From: Thermoleophilaceae bacterium
GTDB taxonomy: Bacteria; Actinomycetota; Thermoleophilia; Solirubrobacterales; Thermoleophilaceae
Direction: 5' to 3'
Assembly (NCBI GenBank): GCA_013812065.1
Contig: JACCUC010000021.1
Coordinates: 1-6,624 of the forward strand
Length of the DNA stretch: 6,624 bases
In this document: piece after piece, positions 1 to 5,627 of the stretch
Position numbering within the stretch: the first letter of the stretch is position 1
Layout of the letters: every line of letters starts with the position of its first letter
Translations under genes and position numbers: made by a program
The notes under the pieces: generated by a model
What the model was told of the DNA's origin: nothing
The model's database searches: none
What the model saw: only the letters and a program-made list of their open reading frames with translations

Positions 1-3
1 TCG

Positions 4-531
4 GTGGCAGCCGCAGTCGACGGGCTCGCGTCCGCCGGGCTCAGCGGCGAGGCCTTCCGGCACGTCGCCGAGAACCGCCACTCGCTCTCGGGCGCGGGCG
101 CTCGCTCACTGGGCGGCCGGTGGAACCCGCGAGAGAGCTTCGCCACGCTCTACCTCGCGCTCGAGCGCGAGACTGTGGTCCGCGAGTTCCTCCGGCTCGC
201 CCAGCGCATGGGCCGGGCGCCAGACGACTTCCTGCCGCGGCGCTTCTATCGCTACAGCTTCGAGCTGAGCGGGCTGCTGGACCTCCGCGAGGCGGGCGCT
301 CGAGCGGCCGTCGGTCTCACGGAAGCGCAGATCCCGGGCGACGATCTCGGTCCCTGCCAAGCCGTCGGTGAAGCCGCCCATTACCTCGGCCGCGAGGGAG
401 TCATCGCCCCCTCAGCGACCGGCGCCGGTACCGTGCTCGCCGTCTTCTTCGACCGGCTGACGGCCGGGTCGTTCGTCCGCGAGCTCGAGTACGAGAGGTG
501 GCAGTCACCGCCCGTGTCGCCGGAGCCATAG
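4..531 (+). CDS. RES-domain protein, probable NAD+-degrading toxin of a RES/Xre toxin-antitoxin module
   Basis: The 175-residue product matches the RES fold. An early FR (residues 18-19) is followed by GGRWNP (37-42), an LYLALE segment with Tyr50, and Glu61. The Arg39-Tyr50-Glu61 spacing resembles the Arg-Tyr-Glu active-site set of RES toxins, which consume NAD+ and arrest growth when not bound by their Xre/MbcA-type antitoxin. The length is normal for the family and no membrane segment is visible. The first usable start is GTG at 4. The frame is open to the window edge, so the true start may lie further left. The cognate antitoxin is normally encoded directly upstream and would be outside the window; none is visible downstream. 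The gene ends in TAG and is followed by a repeat-bearing spacer. RES family membership is fairly sure from the motifs; toxin activity is inferred. Confidence 0.8.
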   Translation: MAAAVDGLASAGLSGEAFRHVAENRHSLSGAGARSLGGRWNPRESFATLYLALERETVVREFLRLAQRMGRAPDDFLPRRFYRYSFELSGLLDLREAGARAAVGLTEAQIPGDDLGPCQAVGEAAHYLGREGVIAPSATGAGTVLAVFFDRLTAGSFVRELEYERWQSPPVSPEP

Positions 532-550
532 TGGGACGGCGGCCAAGCCG

Positions 551-675
551 GCGCCACAATGCCCCCTCGTCGAAGCGGTCGAGAGCGGTCGAGAGCGGCG
601 TGAATTCCCATCTGGCAGACGGCGGTTTTCCTTTACAAAGGGCGGCGGGGTCAATTCGAATCCCCGTGGCGTACT
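551..675 (+). repeat. Dispersed repeat, copy A (tRNA-like 3' half)
   Basis: This stretch aligns along its whole length with 1517-1637 in the same orientation. Identical blocks include GCGCCACAATGCCCCC at the left end, GCGGTTTTC in the middle and TCGAATCCCCGTGGCG (656-671) at the right. The middle/right part has tRNA character: a CTTTACAAAG segment like an anticodon loop reading UAC, then a TTCGAATC T-loop-like octamer at 655-662. The stems do not pair as a working tRNA would, so this is not called as a tRNA gene. It sits 20 bp downstream of the RES gene, in the 264-bp gap before vapC. No open reading frame in it looks real. Confidence 0.7.
574..593 (+). repeat. 10-bp tandem duplication inside repeat copy A
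   Basis: The unit AGCGGTCGAG occurs twice in a row (574-583 and 584-593), followed by a partial third AGCGG. The corresponding place in copy B has a single AGCGGTCG, so one unit was gained in copy A or lost in B. It accounts for much of the length difference between the two copies. Confidence 0.75.
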
Positions 676-741
676 GCGACGACCGGCTTCCCAAGCGGCT
701 TTCCGCGGGTTGATCCGCTCAGCGGGACAGCGAGCGGGGCA

Positions 742-795
742 ATGATTCCCAGGGTTCCGCCTTTACACGGCGAGCACCGGGGCCGGGGAGTACTT
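742..795 (+). repeat. Possible third, degenerate copy of the repeat (copy C)
   Basis: This segment has GATTCCCA, then GGGTTCCGCCTTTACA, then a short G-rich stretch ending GAGTAC. That follows the order of elements in copies A and B (GAATTCCCA, GGTTTTC...TTTACA, then G-rich and GTACTG), but the TTCGAATCC part is missing. CGCC-TTTACAC-GGCG (758-772) is a perfect 4-bp stem with a 7-nt loop, like an anticodon arm with UAC in the anticodon position. Homology to A and B is by eye and short. It ends against the vapC stop codon. Confidence 0.4.
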
Positions 796-1251
796 TTAGG
801 CGCCGCGGTCGCCGGACGCCTGATGGCCGGGCTGGAGTGTCGGCATCTGGGGACGCTCGGCTGCGTCAAACATCCGCGTGTCGTAGGTGACGACGGCGGC
901 CAGATCTTCACCGAGGGTCAGCGCACTCGCCAGGTGGATAGCGTCGAGTGCACGTAGTGTCGGCGGGGGCACCGTCGCTGCGGCGTCAAGCACCTCGTTG
1001 CTCAATGGGAGCTCGATGGTGGCCGCGAAGAAACCGAAGAGCAGGCTCTCGTCGACTTGCACGCGCGGGTCGAGGTGTCGACGGCGTGCGATCGCCCGCG
1101 GTAGCTCGACGCGGGTCAGTGCGCTGGTCGCCGCATCCGGCCAGCGCGCGAGTTCGGTGGCCAAAGCACTACTCTCCGGCTCGTCCATGACGATCTTGGC
1201 GGCGGCCGAGGTGTCGAGGTAGAGCAGGCCGCTCGAGGCCGTCCTAGCCAC
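796..1251 (-). CDS. vapC: VapC-like PIN-domain ribonuclease toxin
   Basis: The 151-residue PIN-domain protein is probably a metal-dependent RNase acting as the toxin of a VapBC pair. The acidic PIN residues are in place: Asp13 in LLYLDTSA, Glu49 in LTRVEL, Asp103 in LRALDAIHLASAL and Asp124 in VVTYDTR. LDAIHLA is typical of VapC proteins. The chosen start is GTG at 1251, whose bases overlap the antitoxin stop as GTGGCTAG (8 bp), the usual coupled arrangement. It leaves eight residues before the first beta strand. An ATG at 1293 in the same frame would add 14 residues that do not look like PIN sequence and would overlap the antitoxin by 50 bp. The gene ends with TAA at 798-796. Family call is strong; the RNA target is unknown. 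Confidence 0.85.
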   Translation of the reverse strand: MARTASSGLLYLDTSAAAKIVMDEPESSALATELARWPDAATSALTRVELPRAIARRRHLDPRVQVDESLLFGFFAATIELPLSNEVLDAAATVPPPTLRALDAIHLASALTLGEDLAAVVTYDTRMFDAAERPQMPTLQPGHQASGDRGA

Positions 1252-1465
1252 GCTCGCCCGGCAAGGATCCGTCGTCGCGCTGATCGGCGACATCCGTCAT
1301 GAGGACGTCGAAACTGACGCCGCTGATCGCTGCTCCCTTCCGCTCGCGCTCGCGCAGCCAGTCGCCGAGCGAACGCTCGGGTGGTCGGGCTCCGCGCTCC
1401 TGCACCGCTCGGCGACCGGCGGCCGATAGTTGATGGAGCGCGCCGTGCTGGTGTTCCGTGGTCAC
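1244..1465 (-). CDS. Small putative antitoxin paired with the PIN toxin
   Basis: A 73-residue, highly charged protein is encoded immediately upstream of the PIN toxin and overlaps it by 8 bp, which is the position of a VapB antitoxin. It starts at GTG 1465. The middle (PERSLGDWLRERERKG) looks like an amphipathic helix, and the Asp/Gly-rich C-terminus could wrap the toxin, as many VapB tails do. I do not recognise a ribbon-helix-helix, AbrB or Phd/YefM signature, so the antitoxin role rests on position, size and overlap. Upstream on the minus strand, TAGGCT (1477-1472) lies 6 bp before the start codon. It could be a -10 element of a nearly leaderless, self-regulated promoter, with a poor GATGCA -35 17 bp further up; this is weak. 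Confidence 0.65.
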   Translation of the reverse strand: MTTEHQHGALHQLSAAGRRAVQERGARPPERSLGDWLRERERKGAAISGVSFDVLMTDVADQRDDGSLPGERG

Positions 1466-1516
1466 GAGGAAAGCCTACCCCCACTCATCGAGGTTGCATC
1501 GGCCAGCGCCGAAATC

Positions 1517-1637
1517 GCGCCACAATGCCCCCCTCATCCGAGCGGTCGTGTCGAGAGGCGCAGATTTCGCTCTAGGCACGCGGTTTTCGCCTCTACAGAG
1601 GGGCGCCGAGGTCACTCGAATCCCCGTGGCGGTACTG
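1517..1637 (+). repeat. Dispersed repeat, copy B (tRNA-like 3' half)
   Basis: This is the second full copy of the element at 551-675, 966 bp away in the same orientation. It begins with the same GCGCCACAATGCCCCC (with one additional C). It continues through ACGCGGTTTTCGCC and CCTCTACAGAGG, and ends in TCGAATCCCCGTGGCG (1616-1631), which is identical in both copies. CCTC-TACA-GAGG can form a hairpin at the place where copy A has CCTTTACAAAGG. It lies between the vapB start and the 3' end of the NO reductase operon, so the two full copies bracket the vapBC pair. No gene is visible in the 265-bp gap 1466-1730. Confidence 0.7.
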
Positions 1638-1656
1638 GAGAAAGCCGCTCTCCGAG

Positions 1657-1677
1657 CAGCGTGCCCTTTGGGCGCTG
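1657..1677 (-). terminator. Hairpin downstream of the nor operon, possible terminator
   Basis: CAGC-GT-GCCC-TTT-GGGC-GCTG forms an 8-bp GC-rich stem with a 2-nt bulge and a 3-nt loop, 54 bp past the slipin stop codon. There is no U-run after it in the minus-strand direction, so it is at best an imperfect intrinsic terminator or a 3'-end stabilising structure. Confidence 0.25.
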
Positions 1678-1730
1678 AGTCAAGTAGCTTCCTGGTGTAG
1701 GTCGGGATCGCCGGTAGGGACTACGGCCCC

Positions 1731-2513
1731 TCAAGCCGCCTGAAGGTCGGGTGCCCGGCCGCGGACGGCGACGACTCGCTCGAGGAACGGCTTCAGAGGG
1801 TCGATCGACAGGGAAGACGATGGTCGAGCTCCCGTCAGCCCCGATCTCGAGCAGCGTCTGGAGGTAGCGAAGCTGCAGCGCCGACGGCTCCCGCCCGAGA
1901 ATCTCCGCAGCGTCGGCGAGCTTCTCGGCGGCCTGGAACTCGCCCTCCGCGTTGATGACCTTCGCGCGGCGCTCGCGCTCGGCCTCCGCCTGGCGGGCCA
2001 TCGCGCGCTGCATGGCTTCCGGGATCTCGACGTCCTTGATCTCCACCGTCGCCACCTTGATCCCCCACGGCTCGGCTGGTCGTCGATGATCTTGCGCAGG
2101 TTGTCGTTGAGCTGATCGCGTTCGGCCAGCAGTTGGTCGAGGTCGGCGCGGCCCAGGACCGAGCGCAGGGTGGTCTGAGCGATCTGCGAGGTGGCGGGGG
2201 CGAAGGCCTCGATCTCGGTCACCGCCGCCGAGGGATCGACGACCCTGAAGTAGCAGACCGCCGCCACGCGGGCGGGGACGTTGTCCCGCGTGATCACCTC
2301 CTGCGGTGGGACGGTGAGCGTCACGGTACGCACGTCTACGCGCACCATGCGGTCGACGAGGGGCGCCAGGACGACCAGGCCGGGACCTTTCACCGGCAAC
2401 AGACGACCCAGACGGAACACGACGCCTCGCTCGTACTCACGAAGAACGCGCACGCTCGCGACGAGCAGCGCCGCGAGCGCAACGGCCGCCGCGACGATGA
2501 CCAAGAGCGTCAC
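1731..2513 (-). CDS. Slipin/stomatin-like SPFH (band 7) membrane protein, frame broken by two indels
   Basis: SPFH proteins of this type form membrane-anchored oligomers that organise membrane domains or assist proteases. Residues 2-21 are one hydrophobic anchor, followed by REYERGVVFRLGR and VPPQEVITRDN, typical of slipins. The reading frame breaks after KIIDDQ near 2075/2076, where one base is missing. Family sequence (EPWGIKVATVEIKDVEIPEA, then ERRAKVINAEGEFQAAEKL and LQLRYLQTLLEIG) continues in another frame. Near 1806/1807, after STIVFPV, about two bases are missing, and the first frame resumes with IDPLKPFLERVV. The two losses add to three, so the corrected protein is ~261 residues, normal for the family. 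The start is GTG 2513, which overlaps the upstream stop as GTGA and has GAGGG 7 nt ahead; an ATG-like extension to 2660 would add 49 Arg-rich residues inside the neighbour. Family sure; whether it is intact is uncertain. Confidence 0.85.
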   Translation of the reverse strand: MTLLVIVAAAVALAALLVASVRVLREYERGVVFRLGRLLPVKGPGLVVLAPLVDRMVRVDVRTVTLTVPPQEVITRDNVPARVAAVCYFRVVDPSAAVTEIEAFAPATSQIAQTTLRSVLGRADLDQLLAERDQLNDNLRKIIDDQPSRGGSRWRRWRSRTSRSRKPCSARWPARRRPSASAARRSSTRRASSRPPRSSPTLRRFSGGSRRRCSFATSRRCSRSGLTGARPSSSLSIDPLKPFLERVVAVRGRAPDLQAA

Positions 2514-3125
2514 GATGAAGCCCTCGTGCGGTTCTGGGAGGACCAGCGGCTCGGCCCACGAATTCCGTCGGCGGCCGCGGCCGGGACGCCGAGCCCGTGG
2601 GAGACGGCGGGTGCGGGAAAGTTCGAGGGGTGAGCCCTGAGGCCCCGCAGAAGCCACCATCCGGCCAGCAGGGACACCGCCAGCGCGCCGACCAGCGCCG
2701 CTGCCTCCGCGGGTTGATGGTTACGCGCGCCGGCGACCACGAGCACCAGCGCGGCGAGGATCACCATCAAGAGTGAGATCGTGCGGTGGAAGCGCCCGGC
2801 TTCTGAGTGCGGCCACGGATCGTGCGGGCGCACGATCTCGCGACCGCGGTCCGAGTCTGTGCAGGCATCCTTGCGCGGGCAACCGTTGCAGATGTGCGCC
2901 TTGGCGCGGTAGCGCACGAGGCGACGCTCGTGGTCGAACTCGTGCGGCCACAGGTGCTGTCCCTCCGGACCACTGCCAAGCGTCGTGCTGCTCGTCGTAG
3001 CTGAACCCGGCGGTGCGATAGCGCAGGGAGCGCCGGTGGGTGTGAGCGGACAGCCACTCCAGCACCGAGGCTCCAGCCACGAGAAACGCGGCGTACCCGA
3101 CCGCGAGGAGGACCTCCGCGTTCAC
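2510..3125 (-). CDS. Cysteine-containing membrane protein of unknown function in the nor operon, frameshifted
   Basis: I do not recognise a named family. After correcting one extra G at 2970/2971 (CAG TG[G]T CCG), the product is ~204 residues. Residues ~5-27 form a membrane helix (VLLAVGYAAFLVAGASVLEW), then comes a polar middle, then two more helices (LLMVILAALVLVVAGA and AAALVGALAVSLLAGWW). The middle has Cys52 in CPEGQHLWPHEFD, then Cys79, Cys82 and Cys88 in ICNGCPRKDACTD, plus many His residues. Four cysteines with a CxxC and a nearby fourth suggest a zinc ribbon or an Fe-S site. It starts at GTG 3125, overlapping the NO reductase stop by 4 bp, and its TGA overlaps the slipin start by 4 bp. 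Coupling to norZ suggests a job in NO reductase assembly, electron transfer or sensing; this is inference. Without the correction it exists as two fragments, roughly 3125-2972 and 2917-2510. Confidence 0.7.
2521..2525 (-). promoter_or_regulatory. Ribosome binding site of the slipin gene
   Basis: GAGGG on the minus strand lies 7 nt before GTG 2513. It supports this start over the longer frame reaching 2660, and it places the slipin start exactly on the TGA stop of the preceding gene. Confidence 0.5.
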
Positions 3126-5454
3126 GTGATGCTCGCCGCCGTGGCTTCTCGGTCGCCCGTCCGCTCCAGGCCCTCGGGCTCGTGGACCTCGGTGAAGAGG
3201 ATGTCCTCGGGCTCCTCGAGGGTCACGCGCTTCACGGTGTGGCGGATGCCGACGTAGGCGATGTAGAGGACCGGGATCGCTCCTCCGACGATGAAGACGA
3301 TGTCGCCCGGAAGCCGCAGCCACTCGATCAGGGTGTTCGTGTCCTCGGTCAGGAACTTGAGGTCGCGCGCCTCCCAGTATCCCTCGTTGACCGACTGGTA
3401 GAGCTGAGCGATCCCGAGCGGCAGCAGGGTGGCGAAGCACATCCATGCGAGGCCGATGTTCGTCGACCAGAAGGACACCTTCGCCCAGCGCTCGGGCCAT
3501 CGGTCCGCCGGGATCAGGTAGCGCAGGCAGAACAGCGCCAGGCCGATGGCAAGCATCCCGTACACGCCCATCATCGCCGCGTGGCCGTGGTTCGCGGTCA
3601 GCGCGGTCCCTATCTCGTAGTAGGACACGACGGGAAGGTTGATCAGGAAGCCGAAGATACCGGCGCCGAGGAAGTTCCAGAAGCCGACGGCGACCAGGAA
3701 CATCACCGCCCAGCGGTGCGGGAACGGCGTCCGCGAGCGAGACTCCTGAGCCGCACCGAGCTGGAGGAAGCTCCACGCCTCGACGGTCAGGAAGGTGAGC
3801 GGGATCACCTCGGCGGCCGAGAAGAACGCACCGAGCGCCATGTGCTCGGCGGGCTCGCCGGAGAAGTAGAGGTGGTGCATCGTGCCGATGACGCCGCCCG
3901 CCGAGTAGAGGATGATGTCGAGGAGGATCACCGTCAGCGCGACCTTCTCGCACACGACGCCGAGCAGCACAAACATGTAGGCGACCATCACGGTGGTGAA
4001 CAGCTCGAGGAAGTCCTCGACCCAGAGGTGGACGACCCAGAAGCGCCAGAACTCGGTGACCGTGAAGTGGTCGCCCTGGCGCGCGATCAGCCCGACCGCG
4101 TAGAAGGCCGGGATCGCCAGGGCGGCCAGGAAGAAGAGCCACGGCATGTTGCCGGCGTGCTCCTGGCGTAGGCGGCCCCGTAGGACGCGCCAGAGCATGA
4201 AGACCCATAGGAACAGGCCGACGCTGAGGAGCACCTGCCACAGGCGCGCGAGGTCGAGGTACTCGAAGCCCTGGAGGCCGAACCAGTTCGACGCCGCTCC
4301 CTGGAGGATGCCGTGGATGCCGAGGAACGAGCCGATGAGCGTGCCGAAGACGACCACCGCCAGCGCACCGAGCAGCCCGAACGCGAGCTTGCCCTGATGC
4401 TTGGCCTCGCGACGGGCGATCATCGGCGCGAGGAAGATCCCGGCGGCGACGAACGACGTCGAGACCCAGAACAGCGCGAGCTGCACGTGCCAGGTGCGCA
4501 TCAGGTTGTAGGGGAAGATCTGAGCCAGGTCGAAGCCGAAGAAGTTGCCGAGCTCGGCCCGGTAGTGCTGGCTGGCCGCGCCAACGAACGTCTGGATCAG
4601 GAACAGCGCCGCCATCACGAAGAAGAACCAGGCGCAGGCCCGCTGGGCCGGCGTGAGGGCGACGTCGCCGGGAGTGCGGAGGGAGAGGCTCGCCTGCTCG
4701 CGGCCGTGCCAGCCGAGGAAGCCCCAGCGCCCGAAGACGCCGAAGAGGATCCCGATCCCGCCGAGCAGCGCGATCAGCGACAGGACCGACCAGACCACGA
4801 CGTTGGCCGTCGGCTTGTTGTCGACGCGCGGCTCGGGTGGCCAGTTGTTCGTGTAGGAGTAGTTCTTGCCCGGGCGCTCGGCCGCGCCGGCCCACGCCGT
4901 CCAGCCGAAGAAGGCGGTGAGGTCGGCGAGCTGCTCCCGATCGGTGATCGCGTTCGGGCGCAGGCCGTTCCTCGAGGTCGGCTCGGAGAAGAACTTCGAG
5001 TAGTAGGCGACGAGCCGGCGGTGGCATCGGCCTGCTGGGCGGTGAGCGTGAGCGTGCCGGTGCGCTCGTCGTAGCGATTGGTGCGGAAGGTCTCGATCGT
5101 CTGACTCGTGGCCCGGTCGGAGGCCGCACCGCCGTAGCTGCGCTTGACGAAGTCGGAGGATCGCCGCAGGTAGTCGGCGGTGTAGTCGGGCCCGAGGTAG
5201 GCGCCGTGCCCGAAGACCGAGCCGTACTCCATGAGACCGTTCCCGAGAAAGACGCGTTGGCCGCTCTGGACGTCCTCGGCCGTGTAGATCGGCGCCCCCT
5301 GCGGATTGACGACACGCTCGGGGATCGGCGGCTTGGCCTGATAGGTCCGGTAGGCGAGCAGGCCGAGGACGAAGAAGCCGAAGAGGACGACGAGTAGGAC
5401 CGCCTGAACCCAACCCTTCGAGACCAGCAACTCCCGCCGTCCGGTGGTGCTCAA
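3122..5454 (-). CDS. norZ: Quinol-dependent nitric oxide reductase (qNOR, NorZ type), one frameshift near the N-terminus
   Basis: This integral membrane heme-copper-oxidase relative reduces two NO to N2O with quinol electrons, for NO detoxification or denitrification. Corrected length is ~777 residues, normal for qNOR. An N-terminal helix (~15-37) leads to a cytochrome-c-like domain with SGQRVFLGNGLMEYGSVFGH and no CxxCH heme motif, which marks the quinol type rather than NorC-dependent cNOR. About a dozen further helices follow. Expected ligands are present: low-spin heme His ~323 (RTWHVQLA) and ~625; FeB His ~476 and Glu ~480 (HLWVEDFLE) and His ~527/528 (GTMHHLYF); heme b3 His ~623 (NHGHAAMMG). 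One C is missing from a C-run near 5017/5018, between LTAQQADATA and RLVAYYSKFFSEP. The start is TTG 5454 with AGGAG just upstream; no better start fits the conserved LLVSKGWVQAV. First gene of a coupled operon; it overlaps the next gene by GTGA. Confidence 0.95.
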
Positions 5455-5494
5455 GCCGCTCCTGTCAGCTGAGGTACGAGAATCGCCGGGAGGA

Positions 5495-5521
5495 ATAACA
5501 GAAATGGCGGACTTTCTCCAA
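5495..5521 (-). promoter_or_regulatory. Candidate promoter for the norZ operon
   Basis: On the minus strand, TTGGAG (5521-5516) and TGTTAT (5500-5495) resemble -35 and -10 hexamers with a short 15-bp spacer. Transcription would begin about 35 nt before the norZ start codon. The match is modest and no clear NsrR, NorR or FNR/Dnr box is visible nearby. Confidence 0.25.
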
Positions 5522-5526
5522 CCTCG

Positions 5527-5555
5527 TGGTGAAAAAGCTAATGCTCGGAGATACT
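5527..5555 (+). promoter_or_regulatory. Candidate promoter for the GH65 gene
   Basis: TGGTGA (5527-5532) and GATACT (5550-5555) are separated by 17 bp, in the right direction for the downstream glycoside hydrolase gene. Matches to consensus are 3/6 and 4/6. The element overlaps the region just upstream of the proposed norZ promoter, so the two divergent transcripts would share it. Confidence 0.25.
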
Positions 5556-5627
5556 TGTACCCTGGGGCGAGCCGTGGGATGATCGACTGCGATGGGAGGT
5601 GGAGTCATTTTTGGACAGGCTGGCCCG

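Noticed and set aside
620..675. A functional tRNA-Val(UAC) gene
   Set aside because: The T-stem does not pair, and acceptor and D arms cannot be drawn in either repeat copy.
551..1637. Integron attC sites flanking a gene cassette
   Set aside because: No GTTRRRY core or matching inverse core was found at the repeat ends, and no integrase is visible. The cassette-like layout remains a finding without this mechanism.
3182..5074. Long plus-strand open frames (329 and 253 codons) opposite norZ
   Set aside because: They mirror the norZ coding frame in GC-rich DNA, have Asp/Glu/Arg-rich low-complexity translations, no family resemblance and no ribosome binding site.
2721..5315. An 864-codon minus-strand open frame overlapping norZ
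   Set aside because: Its translation is Arg/Pro/Ala-rich noise over most of its length. Only the stretch after 3125 is real, as the N-terminal part of the middle operon gene.
5534..5556. NsrR-like palindrome (AAGCTAATGC...GATACTT)
   Set aside because: Only the outer three bases and a few inner positions are symmetric, not better than expected by chance for a 22-bp dyad.
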